Assembly: GCF_030064675.1 (NCBI RefSeq)
Contig: NZ_CP116413.1
Span: 1,645,001-1,709,000 of the forward strand
Source of the DNA: Crossiella sp. CA-258035
GTDB taxonomy: Bacteria > Actinomycetota > Actinomycetes > Mycobacteriales > Pseudonocardiaceae
Direction of reading: 5' to 3'
DNA: 64,000 nucleotides
The notes below the pieces were generated by a model, which was given only the letters and a program-made list of their open reading frames with translations, was not told the origin of the DNA and did no database searches. The translations under genes and the position numbers were made by a program. Below are positions 8,711 to 17,136 of the stretch, piece by piece; positions within the stretch are counted from its first letter, which is position 1, and each line of letters starts with the position of its first letter.

Positions 8711-9070
8711 GTGACTCCTCTAGCTGACTTCTCCGAAGTCCAGATTCGACTTGGCGAAGAGTTCGACGACAAGCTAACCGCTCAGGTGAACGCGTTTCTG
8801 CGGGACGCCTCCGCGGTGGTCCGTCGCCGAGTGCCCACTGTGGACGCCAACCTCGCGGACGGGTCCCTTGATCGGGACACCGTCGTCATGGTGATCACTC
8901 AGGTTGTGATGCGCCGCATGTCCGGCATCGGACTGTTGTCCGAGCAGCACCCCGAGTACTCGTACACGCTGTCCCCTGAAGCAGCTAACGGCTTGGCTCT
9001 CACCGACGACGAGGAAGCCCTGTTGCGGCCTCCGCAGAGCGGCCGAGCCTTCTCGATTGTCCCGAGGTGA
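8711..9070 (+). CDS. Head-tail connector, Gp19/Gp15-like
   Basis: A 119-residue protein begins just after the previous stop with GTG. Its helical pattern (LADFSEVQIRLG, AQVNAFLRDASAVVRRR, MVITQVVMRRM) is that of the adaptor proteins that form the first ring below the portal in siphoviruses (Gp19/Gp15/Gp42 family). The C-terminal segment ends in RPPQSGRAFSI, a stretch commonly seen in this family in actinophages. It would join the filled head to the tail. Confidence 0.8.
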   Translation: MTPLADFSEVQIRLGEEFDDKLTAQVNAFLRDASAVVRRRVPTVDANLADGSLDRDTVVMVITQVVMRRMSGIGLLSEQHPEYSYTLSPEAANGLALTDDEEALLRPPQSGRAFSIVPR

Positions 9071-9072
9071 GC

Positions 9073-9420
9073 ATGAACATCGTGGTGAAGGTCCGTGACC
9101 AGGACGGCGCGGTGCACTACACGTCCCGCACGTCCCGGTTCGTTGTGGACGGTCTGAAGAACGGTTCGCTTGTGGAGGTGACTGATGCGCCCCACAAGGA
9201 TGACTCAACTCGTAACGATCACGACTCCGAGTCTCTCGACGGTGGACCCCAAGACGGGGAACGAGGTGCCGGGGGCGCTGGTAGAGAAGCAGGTTCGGGC
9301 GTATCTGGCGCAGCGGCCACCGGCCGAATTGGGGTCTCAGTTCGAACTGAACGCGGATCAACGAACCGCGGTCGTCCTGTGGACGATGCTGGTTCCTCGG
9401 GGAACAGTCCTGACGCGTGA
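9073..9420 (+). CDS. Small overlapping ORF in connector region
   Basis: The first 37 or so codons (MNIVVKVRDQDGAVHYTSR onward) look coding and precede the next gene, but the remaining 78 codons overlap the 9185-9544 gene in another frame and translate into a low-complexity Gly/Arg/Ser string. Either a genuine short protein has a tail that happens to stay open, or the ORF is only partly real. GTG at 9067 is an alternative start overlapping the previous stop. No function can be proposed. Confidence 0.4.
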   Translation: MNIVVKVRDQDGAVHYTSRTSRFVVDGLKNGSLVEVTDAPHKDDSTRNDHDSESLDGGPQDGERGAGGAGREAGSGVSGAAATGRIGVSVRTERGSTNRGRPVDDAGSSGNSPDA

Positions 9421-9544
9421 CTCGACTGTCACGGACGAGTCGGGGCGTGTGCTTCGGGTGGTCGGGGATCCTGCCGACCGGCCAGCGCATGCGCCGAAGT
9501 TCCGTGCAGCTGCCTTGAGGTTCGTGTCGGATCTGGGGGTGTGA
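9185..9544 (+). CDS. Head-tail joining (head closure) protein
   Basis: A 119-residue beta-rich protein with the order VTITTPS, VEKQVRAYLAQRPP, LVPRGTVLTRDSTV and GRVLRVVGDP resembles head-closure proteins of the phage head-tail joining family that seal the connector channel. The gene has a GTGGAGGTG ribosome site and lies between the adaptor and the gp10-like gene, the expected order. The overlap with the preceding ORF is discussed there. Confidence 0.75.
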   Translation: MRPTRMTQLVTITTPSLSTVDPKTGNEVPGALVEKQVRAYLAQRPPAELGSQFELNADQRTAVVLWTMLVPRGTVLTRDSTVTDESGRVLRVVGDPADRPAHAPKFRAAALRFVSDLGV

Positions 9545-9545
9545 C

Positions 9546-9854
9546 ATGGCCGCCAGGATCACCATCTTCAACGCTCAGGCTATCCGTGAAGCAGTGCAGG
9601 CCACTGTGGACGAACGTACCCAGGTCGCGAACGAGATCGCCGCAGAAGCCAGAGCTGCCGCCCCTGTGCTGACTGGCGAGTATCGCAACGGTATCGGGGT
9701 AGAGGTGTCCGGTACTACGGTGCAAGTCGTCGACAATGACCCCACTTCCGGCTTCAAGGAGTACGGGACCAGCGACACGCCAGCGCATGCCGTGCTCACC
9801 GACGCTGCTCGTCGCCGCGGCCGATACAGCGGTATCCAGCCGGGGAGACGGTGA
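9546..9854 (+). CDS. HK97 gp10-like tail completion protein
   Basis: A 102-residue protein has an N-terminal helix followed by AAAPVLTGEYRNGIGVE and GFKEYGTSDTPAHAVL. The phrase P-x-x-T-G-x-(Y/L)-R-x-S/G followed by a short GT(S)xxPAxP motif is the hallmark of HK97 gp10-like neck/tail completion proteins. It starts two bases after the previous stop and its own stop overlaps the next start. Confidence 0.85.
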   Translation: MAARITIFNAQAIREAVQATVDERTQVANEIAAEARAAAPVLTGEYRNGIGVEVSGTTVQVVDNDPTSGFKEYGTSDTPAHAVLTDAARRRGRYSGIQPGRR

Positions 9855-10285
9855 TGACCACCCCTCTACCGACTGCGGCGGTCCGCGCGCTTCTGCTGGC
9901 TGACCCGGACGTCACTGCTGCCTGCGGGGGCCGGATCTCCACTCGGCTACCTGCAGACATGACCCAACCCTGCTACAGGGTGCGTGGTGCGGGAGGCATC
10001 GCTCTTGATGATCGAGGGTGGACGTTGTCGCCGCTGTTGCACATCGAGTCCTGGTGCGCGCCAGGCGCGGAGGATCCAGAGACGGTGACGTGGCGCATGG
10101 CCATGCTCGCCAACAGGGTCATCGGCCGGTCTCGTTGCAACACATACACCGACAGCGACGGCTCGGTTACCTACTCGATTCGTGTTCTCGACGTCACTCC
10201 TCCTGAACCTGATGTTTCTCGAGGCTCCGACACCCCCCTGTACTGGGCTGTGGTGCGAGTCGAACTGCGGCTACAGACCGCTTAG
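9851..10285 (+). CDS. Tail terminator protein (DUF3168-like)
   Basis: A 144-residue protein follows the gp10-like gene with overlapping stop and start (GTGATGA); either GTG 9851 or ATG 9854 may be used. The N-terminal helix LPTAAVRALLLADPDVTAAC, then GRISTRLPADM, then LHIESWC-type strand is the pattern of minor head/tail terminator proteins that cap the tail tube. It stands just before the tail tube gene. Confidence 0.8.
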   Translation: MMTTPLPTAAVRALLLADPDVTAACGGRISTRLPADMTQPCYRVRGAGGIALDDRGWTLSPLLHIESWCAPGAEDPETVTWRMAMLANRVIGRSRCNTYTDSDGSVTYSIRVLDVTPPEPDVSRGSDTPLYWAVVRVELRLQTA

Positions 10286-10426
10286 ACGTGCCCCGCCCTC
10301 CAGCCGCCCTGCATGGCGGGCGGGGCACACCCATTGACGAACGATTCGTCAATCCGCCCATGCAGGGCACTAAGACCTTCCAACCAGCAACCCGCCTCGT
10401 TCGCGGGTACGAGTGCAGGAGGCTGC
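10286..10426 (+). promoter_or_regulatory. Nested inverted repeats before the tail tube gene
   Basis: Three exact inverted repeats lie in this 141-bp gap. An 11-bp stem pairs 10288-10298 with 10318-10328 (GTGCCCCGCCC). A 9-bp-armed palindrome spans 10333-10353 around CGA. A second 11-bp stem pairs 10306-10316, inside the loop of the first, with 10358-10368 (GCCCTGCATGG). The first and third stems can form a pseudoknot or compete. A terminator-antiterminator or an mRNA processing structure that sets tail tube abundance is possible; there is no U-tract. The tube gene has its own AGGAGG site. Confidence 0.5.
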
Positions 10427-10996
10427 ATGTCCATCTACGCAGACAGCGCAGAAGCTGTCCTCTGGGTTGACGGTGACGCTTTTCGCGGTGCCGCCAACCT
10501 GACCGCCCCGACCGACCCGTTCGCTGCCGCACCCGCTTCACTGGAAGCGTACGGCGCTGTGAAGGCCGGGTTCACCATCACCCCGTCGCAGGACAAGAAG
10601 ACCTTCGACGTCTGGAACAACGAGTCTGGCGCGGCGTTCTTCGAGTTCGATGGCCAGACCACGCAGACCATCAAATTCCGTGTTTCGCAGATGTCCAAGG
10701 CTGCTGTGCTGACCGAGCTGAAGGGCGGCTCGATCGCAGAGACCGCTGGCGGTTCCGGTATCTGGAAGTGGACCAAGGGTTCGGGCGAGGAGTTCTCGCT
10801 CCTGCTGCAGCTGAAGTCCAGCGACAGCCTGAAGAAGATGGCCTACTGGGCACCTCGGGCCAAGCTGGCCGCAGAGCCGGAGCTGGTCAAGAACGACGAA
10901 GACCTGGACGGCTGGGAGTTCGAGATCACGATCCTCGCCCCGTCTGGTGGCGGCCAGGCTCTCACCCCGTACAGCAACTGGAACCCGCTCGCCTGA
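10427..10996 (+). CDS. Major tail (tube) protein
   Basis: A 189-residue protein starts at ATG 10427 behind a perfect AGGAGG. It is rich in beta strands and carries KAGFTITPSQDKKTFDVWNN and AYWAPRAKLAAEPELVKND, the style of siphovirus tail tube subunits with one hexameric ring layer per subunit ring. It lies between the terminator and the tail chaperone genes, the standard place. An upstream in-frame extension runs through the hairpins and is not used. Confidence 0.85.
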   Translation: MSIYADSAEAVLWVDGDAFRGAANLTAPTDPFAAAPASLEAYGAVKAGFTITPSQDKKTFDVWNNESGAAFFEFDGQTTQTIKFRVSQMSKAAVLTELKGGSIAETAGGSGIWKWTKGSGEEFSLLLQLKSSDSLKKMAYWAPRAKLAAEPELVKNDEDLDGWEFEITILAPSGGGQALTPYSNWNPLA

Positions 10997-11010
10997 TCTA
11001 GGAGCACACC

Positions 11011-11391
11011 ATGCAGGGCACCCGTAACACGAGGCGTAAGACGGGCAACGTATCCAACGTCATCGATCTGGATGCGTTGCTCGCTAAGCGTCTCCTCAAG
11101 CCTGTTCCTACCGTCCTAGGTGGACACACCTATCAGGTCCGAACCGATCTGACTGGCGCTGAGATCACCGAGTACTTCTCCCTCACGGGCGAAGGCAAGG
11201 ACGTTGAAGCGTTGACGCTCCTCGTCGGGGCCGACGACGCCGAGCGCTTGAACACGGCGCTCGCTGACCTGCCGCAAGCGCACATGACCCTTGTCGTACG
11301 GAAGATCATGACTTCCGCCGGGGTCATCCGCGGCGTTCCTGAAGACGCGGACGAGGGCAGCGTGGGCGAGGGGGAATCCTCGGCGTCCTAG
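11011..11391 (+). CDS. Tail assembly chaperone, short form (G-like)
   Basis: A 126-residue protein directly follows the tail tube gene and precedes the tape measure, the place of lambda gpG equivalents that bind the tape measure protein before tube polymerisation. It contains DLDALLAKRLLKPVPTVLGG and helices around 60-110, ending in an acidic tail. A GGGGGAA heptamer at 11370-11376, in register with its codons, allows a -1 slip into the downstream frame. Confidence 0.85.
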   Translation: MQGTRNTRRKTGNVSNVIDLDALLAKRLLKPVPTVLGGHTYQVRTDLTGAEITEYFSLTGEGKDVEALTLLVGADDAERLNTALADLPQAHMTLVVRKIMTSAGVIRGVPEDADEGSVGEGESSAS

Positions 11392-11888
11392 CTCTGGTCC
11401 TCACGACCGGATGGGACGCCCTCTCCGCCGATTTTGAACGCTACTACCAGCGTGATCTTCGCGATGCGTTCGTCACCATGCCTGCCGTGGATCTGGTGGC
11501 GCGCATCCAAAAACTCCCCCCAGGTTCGGCGTTCGCCCGTCAGGAGATGGGGGACTGCGCTGACTGGGGACTCCACGAGGAGAACACTGCTCGCCTGTTC
11601 GACCTGGCGAACTGGTACATCCAGACCATTTGGATGGATCGGATCACAGACCCGGATGACCCGGACATCAAGGCCGAGCAGCAACGAGCGAAGCGAGCCG
11701 GGATCAAGCCCCCGGAGTCACCGCTGATCCCTCCCGTGGCTCATCGGCCGCCTTCGTTGCAGGACAGTCAGATCGCCGAGTTCAAGCAGCTGGCGGAGCG
11801 CTACAAGGTTCCACCAAAGTTGAAGATCGGCGAAGCGGATCCGATGGATCTGTTGATGCAGTGGAACCGCATGATCGGTATCGCATAA
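11376..11888 (+). CDS. Tail assembly chaperone T domain, made by -1 frameshift
   Basis: This frame has no proper start near its 5' end. It is open across the end of the G-like gene and continues into it: after a -1 slip on GGGGGAA it reads ILGVLALVLTTGWDAL, then YYQRDLRDAFVTMPAVDLV and on to the stop at 11888. The fused GT product would be about 292 residues (122 from G, 170 from T). The T part should recruit the tube protein to the tape measure. An internal ATG at 11478 is a less likely independent start. The layout is the textbook G/GT arrangement. Confidence 0.85.
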   Translation: MLGVLALVLTTGWDALSADFERYYQRDLRDAFVTMPAVDLVARIQKLPPGSAFARQEMGDCADWGLHEENTARLFDLANWYIQTIWMDRITDPDDPDIKAEQQRAKRAGIKPPESPLIPPVAHRPPSLQDSQIAEFKQLAERYKVPPKLKIGEADPMDLLMQWNRMIGIA

Positions 11889-11911
11889 CTGAATAGGACC
11901 GGGGGTGCACG

Positions 11912-14900
11912 ATGCCCGGTGGCAAGATCGACATCAGGATCGAGCCAGACGCCAGGGACTTCCCCGGCAAACTGAAGTCTGCGCTCGGTCCCGCCGCGGG
12001 CATCGCATCCACCATCGGCAGGGGAATCGGTCTCGCCATCGCCGGCGGCACCGCCTTGGCTGCTGTAGGGCTTCGCAGCATCATCAAGACCGGTGTGGAG
12101 TACCAGGGAAACCTGAACGAACTCCAGGCTGTGACCGGTGCGACCGCGATCCAGATGACCCAGGTCGGTCAGGTCGCGAAGAAGCTCGGCGCGGACATGA
12201 CTTTGCCTGCTACGTCGGCGGCTGACGCTGCGGCGGCGATGGTCGAGCTGTCCAAGGGCGGGCTGAACGTTCAGCAGTCGATGGAGGCCGCCAAGGGCAC
12301 GTTGCAGCTGGCTGCCGCTGCGCAGGTTGATGCCGCCCAGGCGGCCGAGATCCAGAGCGCGGCTTTGAACCAGTTCGGGTTGAGCGCGAGTGAGGCTGGC
12401 CGGGTCGCGGACATCCTGGCTAACACTGCGAACGCCAGCGCCGGGTCCATTTTGGACATGGCCAACTCGCTGAAGTATGTCGGCCCGGTCGCCAGGAGCC
12501 TTCGGGTTCCGATCGAGCAGACCGCCACGGCCATCGGCCTGCTGTCCAACAACGGCATCCAGAGCGAGCAGGCTGGCACTTCGTTGCGGTCGATGCTTGC
12601 CTCGCTTGCCTCCCCGTCGAAGAACGCCGCGTCCGGGTTGAAGACCCTAGGTGTCGTTGCCTTCGATTCCCAGGGCAAGTTCGTCGGCCTCCGGTCTATT
12701 GTGGAGCAGTTGGCGAAGGCCAAGGGTAAGCTGACGGACTCGACGTTCCAGCAGGCTGCGGCCGACGCGTTCGGGAACGAAGCGCTATCCGCGGTCAACG
12801 CGTTGGCGAACAGTGGCGTCAAGTCGTTCGACGACATGGCCACCGCGGTGACTCGTTCTGGCGGCGCAGCTGAGGTTGCAGCCGCCAAAACCAAGGGGTT
12901 GGGCGGGGCATGGGAGGGCCTTCTTTCCCAGCTGGAGACTGTCGGAATCTCGATCTTCGAGGCGATCGACGGTCCACTTGAGAAGGCCGTGCGCGGTGCT
13001 GCCACGGCGATCGAGAAGTACGGTCCCGCCGTAGCCAGGGGCATCGAGAACATCGTGTCTGCTGGCGAACTGTTCGGTCCGTCGCTCGCCCAGGCAATCG
13101 AGTCTCGAGCGGACGTCGTACTCGAAGCGGTGACCGACGTGTTCCGCCCCCTAGCGGCGGCTGTCGCAGGAGTCATCAACGACGGCATCAACGTAGCTAT
13201 CAGGTTGTGGAATAATTTCACGTCAGCCCTGGACAGCGTCGTCAAGGCAGCGAAGCCGGTGGCCAAGGGCATCGCTGACGCGGTTCAGAGTGCCCGCGAG
13301 GGCGGAGGGCCGATCGCGGCCGCTGCGTCCGCATTCGGTCTTCTAGGGGACGCCGCGCAGGGAGCGTTCAAGCTCCTGGTCCCGATCGGGTCCCTCCTGG
13401 GATCGCTGCTCGGGTTGTTCGCCCAACTCCCGGGGCCGGTTCAGACCGCTGTTGTGTCCCTTGGGCTGCTGGCGGCGTTCCGGTCTCCGCTGGCGTCTCT
13501 CGGTGCCACCATCCAGGATCGCGTCACGGCTCCGTTCCGCGCGATGGGGCAGGAAGTCCAACTTCAGCGGACGCTGTTGACTGGGTCGACTGAGGTCATG
13601 TCTCGCCAGATCGGCAACGTTGGCCTAGCGTTCGCCGCTCTCGAGTCCCGGGTACCGGTGCTTGGACGCATGGCGGAGTCGTTCCGCAACGCGTCGACCG
13701 CGGCCCAGGGGTTCGTCACGCATCAGGCTGCGGTCGTTCAAACCGCCTCCGGTGTCAGCGGTCAGATGACCGGTGTCGCGACTGCCGTAGGCAAGACCGA
13801 GGGCGCTTTTCGTAGCGTGGCTGGCGCTGCCGCAGGTACTGCCGCAGCATTGGGGACCGGCCTCAAGGCTGCAGCCGGCGGTCTGGTTTCGCTGTTCGGC
13901 GGACCGTGGGGGCTTGCGCTGGTCGGTGCGACGGTCGGGCTTTCGCTGCTGGCGTCGAGCCAGGAGAAGGCTGCGACTCGTACTCGTGAGCATGCCGCGT
14001 CGGTGAACGCCTTGGCGGCAGCCCTGGAAGAGTCCAGTGGGTTCTTGACGGCGAATGTCCGTGCAGCTGCGGCGCGAGAAGCAGCGAACAAGAAGCTGGC
14101 TGACACCGATAAGAGCTTGGTGACTGAGGCCAAGAAGTTCGGCATTAGCCTCGATGACATCACAGATTCGATGGTGGGCCAGAGCGGCACTGCCGAGGAG
14201 TTGAAGGCCAAGCTCCAGGGCATCATCGATGCCAACACGCGGTATGCAACTTCGGCGGGCGGCGCGAAAAACGGCCGGATCAACGACGTCGTCATCATGA
14301 ATGACCAGGCCAAGGCAGCTCAGGCTGTACTGAGAGCGATTGACGGTCTCGGAGATGCATACAAGGTAGCCCAGGAGAAGCGCAAGAACCTGGATGATGC
14401 CATCCGGAGCGGCAAGGCTGGAATGTTGGAGGCCAGCGAGTCCGGCAAGACGCTGTCGTCGGCCATGCAGACCCTTGCGGATCGCACTGCGAGTGCCGAT
14501 GACCGTGCCCGTGGCCTGCGGCGTGCTCTGGATGCGATCACGGGTAATGCGGTGTCGTATGACAAGGCAATGGCTGGATTCAGTGATGTTATGGATCGAG
14601 TCAAGTCGAAGTTCAAGGAAGCCGCTGATGAGGCTGCTGCTAGCGGCAAGTCGCTAGTCGATTCCGTGACCGGCGGTATTAATGCCACCCTGCCCAAGGG
14701 GCGGGAACTGATTGGCCTGGCAGATGACCTTGGTACGAGCATGGCGACTGCCGCTACTAAAGCGTTCGATATGGCTGGTGGCGTCAACAACATCGGGCCT
14801 GCGACCGAGGCTGCGCGATCCAAAGTCGCGGAGGCTAGGAAGACGTTTATCGACGCGGCGGTTGCCGCCGGAATTGGCGCTAAGGAAGCCGAGAAGCTTG

Positions 14901-15664
14901 CCGATCGATACGGTCTCGTCCCCGACAAGGTTTCGACTCTTATCGACGCTCCTGGCATGGATCAAACTACGATTGAACTGCTTCTCCTTCAGGCGAACGT
15001 GAAGGCTGTGCCTGGCGAGAAGAAGATCATCACTTCGACTCCGCTGTCGGATGCTGCAATAGCCAAGCTGCAGGAAGTCGGTATCCGGGTCGAGCGCATC
15101 AAGGACAAGAAGCAGATCGTCCTGTATGCGGACTCGGACCAGTTCAACTCGGCAGTGGCGCAAGCCACCAGACCTGCCACCAAGGTAATCACCATTAAGG
15201 AGCGCATCGACCACACGGGGGATCGCCGACCGGGTGGTACCGGCAGGTTCGATATGGCTCGTGGTGGGATTCTGGTGGCGGCATACGCCGCTGGTGGTGT
15301 CCACCCGAAGTTGACGCCTATGTCGGGCGGAGTGGCCCGAGTGGTTCCTCCGAACACCTGGCGCGTGGTGGGTGACCGCATCCGCGATGACGAAGCTTAC
15401 ATCCCGATCAACCAGTCTAGGCGCAGCCAGTCGATCCTGGAGCACACAGCGAACCGCATGGGCTACCAGTTGGTGCGGATGTTCGCTGCTGGAGGGATGG
15501 CAACTGCTGCAGGTTCCACCACCGTGCAGGTGTCGGGAAGTGGCGGGCAGTTCACAGGCACTCTCGTTCTCAGCACTGGAGAGTTGGTGGGCGTCATTCG
15601 CGGGCAAATCAACGAGGCGAACAAGCTGACTGCCCAATCCATTTCGTATGGGCGTCGAGGGTAG
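11912..15664 (+). CDS. Tail tape measure protein
   Basis: At 1250 residues this is the largest gene of the window. It has a helical N-terminus with a hydrophobic stretch at about 28-52, a TP901-type tape-measure core around 60-330 (VEYQGNLNELQAVTGATA, then long Ala/Lys helices), hydrophobic segments near 480-525 and 655-680, and a C-terminal Gly-rich region with ARGGILVAAYAAGGVH and ARVVPPNTWRVVGDR. No peptidoglycan hydrolase domain is seen. At roughly 0.15 nm per residue a tail of about 190 nm would be expected. It follows the chaperones and precedes minor tail genes. Confidence 0.95.
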   Translation: MPGGKIDIRIEPDARDFPGKLKSALGPAAGIASTIGRGIGLAIAGGTALAAVGLRSIIKTGVEYQGNLNELQAVTGATAIQMTQVGQVAKKLGADMTLPATSAADAAAAMVELSKGGLNVQQSMEAAKGTLQLAAAAQVDAAQAAEIQSAALNQFGLSASEAGRVADILANTANASAGSILDMANSLKYVGPVARSLRVPIEQTATAIGLLSNNGIQSEQAGTSLRSMLASLASPSKNAASGLKTLGVVAFDSQGKFVGLRSIVEQLAKAKGKLTDSTFQQAAADAFGNEALSAVNALANSGVKSFDDMATAVTRSGGAAEVAAAKTKGLGGAWEGLLSQLETVGISIFEAIDGPLEKAVRGAATAIEKYGPAVARGIENIVSAGELFGPSLAQAIESRADVVLEAVTDVFRPLAAAVAGVINDGINVAIRLWNNFTSALDSVVKAAKPVAKGIADAVQSAREGGGPIAAAASAFGLLGDAAQGAFKLLVPIGSLLGSLLGLFAQLPGPVQTAVVSLGLLAAFRSPLASLGATIQDRVTAPFRAMGQEVQLQRTLLTGSTEVMSRQIGNVGLAFAALESRVPVLGRMAESFRNASTAAQGFVTHQAAVVQTASGVSGQMTGVATAVGKTEGAFRSVAGAAAGTAAALGTGLKAAAGGLVSLFGGPWGLALVGATVGLSLLASSQEKAATRTREHAASVNALAAALEESSGFLTANVRAAAAREAANKKLADTDKSLVTEAKKFGISLDDITDSMVGQSGTAEELKAKLQGIIDANTRYATSAGGAKNGRINDVVIMNDQAKAAQAVLRAIDGLGDAYKVAQEKRKNLDDAIRSGKAGMLEASESGKTLSSAMQTLADRTASADDRARGLRRALDAITGNAVSYDKAMAGFSDVMDRVKSKFKEAADEAAASGKSLVDSVTGGINATLPKGRELIGLADDLGTSMATAATKAFDMAGGVNNIGPATEAARSKVAEARKTFIDAAVAAGIGAKEAEKLADRYGLVPDKVSTLIDAPGMDQTTIELLLLQANVKAVPGEKKIITSTPLSDAAIAKLQEVGIRVERIKDKKQIVLYADSDQFNSAVAQATRPATKVITIKERIDHTGDRRPGGTGRFDMARGGILVAAYAAGGVHPKLTPMSGGVARVVPPNTWRVVGDRIRDDEAYIPINQSRRSQSILEHTANRMGYQLVRMFAAGGMATAAGSTTVQVSGSGGQFTGTLVLSTGELVGVIRGQINEANKLTAQSISYGRRG

Positions 15665-15673
15665 GAGTGCGAG

Positions 15674-16405
15674 ATGCCGCAGATTTACCGGGTTCCCAAG
15701 GACTTCCAGTTCGGGACTCTGACGACTGCTATCACCTCGTCTCAGACGAGCATCACGGAAGCAAAGTTCTCCACGCTGCCCGCGCTCGCGTCCACCGATT
15801 CGTATGTGCCGGTGGTTTTGATGGACACTACGACCGGTCTGCATGAGGTTGTGTGGGTAACTGTCCACACGTCGGGTTCGACCACGGTTACCGTTATGCG
15901 TGGGCGCGAGCAGAGCACGGCGAAAGCTTGGTCCGTTGGAACCGTGTGGTCGAACGCGCCCACTGCGTGGGATGCGATCGCGGACAAGAACGGCGTGGCC
16001 AGTCCTTACGTGGGTCAGCGTGTGCTCAATGGCAGTGCGGGGCGGATTGAGGAGTGGACCTATGGCAATGGCTGGCAGGCGTCGGCGGGTGCTTACCTGC
16101 CGACGCAGGCTGGTCCTGCCGCTGATGGCGCTGTGATGCCGAGCTTCGCGTTCAGCGAGATGCGAGTTGGAACAGCCCAGGTTGTGACGGCAGGCGACGG
16201 ATTCGGGACCGTCAACCTGCCGCTAGCGTTCCCGAATAAGCATGCAGCTGGAGTTTTGACCAGCGCTGACGAAAACCTGTTTGCAGGGCCGCTCACATGG
16301 TGTCAGCCGACGCTTTCCAGCTTCAAATTCGTCGGATATCACCCCGGCGGTTCCCTGGCTACGACCACTAGCATCAAGCTGAATTTCATCTGCTGGGGGT
16401 GGTGA
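15674..16405 (+). CDS. Minor tail protein, unknown subtype
   Basis: A 243-residue beta-rich protein follows the tape measure by nine bases with GGAG upstream of the ATG. It begins with IYRVPKDFQFGTLTTAITSS and contains VTVMRGREQSTAKAW, a strand-turn segment common in phage tail or fibre proteins, and a second beta domain at about 150-243. No enzymatic motif is visible. The likely role is in the tail tip or receptor-binding apparatus, which is inferred from position. Confidence 0.7.
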   Translation: MPQIYRVPKDFQFGTLTTAITSSQTSITEAKFSTLPALASTDSYVPVVLMDTTTGLHEVVWVTVHTSGSTTVTVMRGREQSTAKAWSVGTVWSNAPTAWDAIADKNGVASPYVGQRVLNGSAGRIEEWTYGNGWQASAGAYLPTQAGPAADGAVMPSFAFSEMRVGTAQVVTAGDGFGTVNLPLAFPNKHAAGVLTSADENLFAGPLTWCQPTLSSFKFVGYHPGGSLATTTSIKLNFICWGW

Positions 16406-16406
16406 G

Positions 16407-17135
16407 ATGACCGTCTTCGCCCTCGCGGCCAGGTCGTGGGCAGGCGGCTATATCGTCCCCATCACCACTGGCACTGTCACCGCCACAGCGCAAGCAGCCC
16501 AAGGCCGAGTGAAGATCGACATCTCGTGGGCTTCTTCCCAATACCTCAACGTCTACCGGATCCAGGACGGCGTGGCGACACCGGTCCGGGGCGCGTTCCC
16601 GTCCCCGGATCCCGCAACCGTGCAGACCGTCTACGACTACGAGGCTCCTTTGGATGTGGCGGTGTCGTACAAGGTCACCACCCCCTGGCTGGCATTCGCA
16701 GCGCTGTTCTCCAGCTCCGTGACACTCGTGTCGTCCGGGTTGTCCTGGCTCACACATCCAACCAGCGTTCAGTTGGCAATGAACCCACTTGTCGCGGAGC
16801 AGCCCGAACGGGAACACTCCCTCGACCAGGCTGTCTTGACCCCTATCGGACGCCGGTATCCAGTCGTGATCTCGGCGGCAGTCCGGCAAGCGCCTAGCCA
16901 AGACCTGATTCTCTACACGAAGACGCTCACGGAGAGGACGCAGTTGCTGGCCCTTGTGCAGTCGGGGTCGCCGTTGCTGCTGCGAACCCCGGCCAGTTAC
17001 GGCTGGGATCCGTTGACGTGGCTCAGCGTCGGCAACGTCGTTGAACGTCCGGTTCGCTGGCTTGCCAACGAACCAGCTCGAGTTTGGTCTTTGGCGACGC
17101 AACAGGTGGACGCTCCGGCTGTGTCGGGAGGCTGA
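16407..17135 (+). CDS. Minor tail protein, distal-tail-like
   Basis: A 242-residue protein starts immediately after the previous stop (TGAGATGA). The first half is a beta-sandwich-like segment (VKIDISWASSQYLNVYRI); the second half (about 125-242) holds EREHSLDQAVLTPIGRRYPVV and LLALVQSGSPLLLRTPASYG, which resemble the distal tail/DUF-type domain of actinophage minor tail proteins. The gene end is followed by the hub-like gene one base later. Confidence 0.7.
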   Translation: MTVFALAARSWAGGYIVPITTGTVTATAQAAQGRVKIDISWASSQYLNVYRIQDGVATPVRGAFPSPDPATVQTVYDYEAPLDVAVSYKVTTPWLAFAALFSSSVTLVSSGLSWLTHPTSVQLAMNPLVAEQPEREHSLDQAVLTPIGRRYPVVISAAVRQAPSQDLILYTKTLTERTQLLALVQSGSPLLLRTPASYGWDPLTWLSVGNVVERPVRWLANEPARVWSLATQQVDAPAVSGG

Positions 17136-17136
17136 C

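Noticed and set aside
11434-11727. Separate plus-strand ORF in the tail chaperone region
   Set aside because: It overlaps the T domain in a different frame; the T frame continues the G gene after a -1 slip and has family-like sequence.
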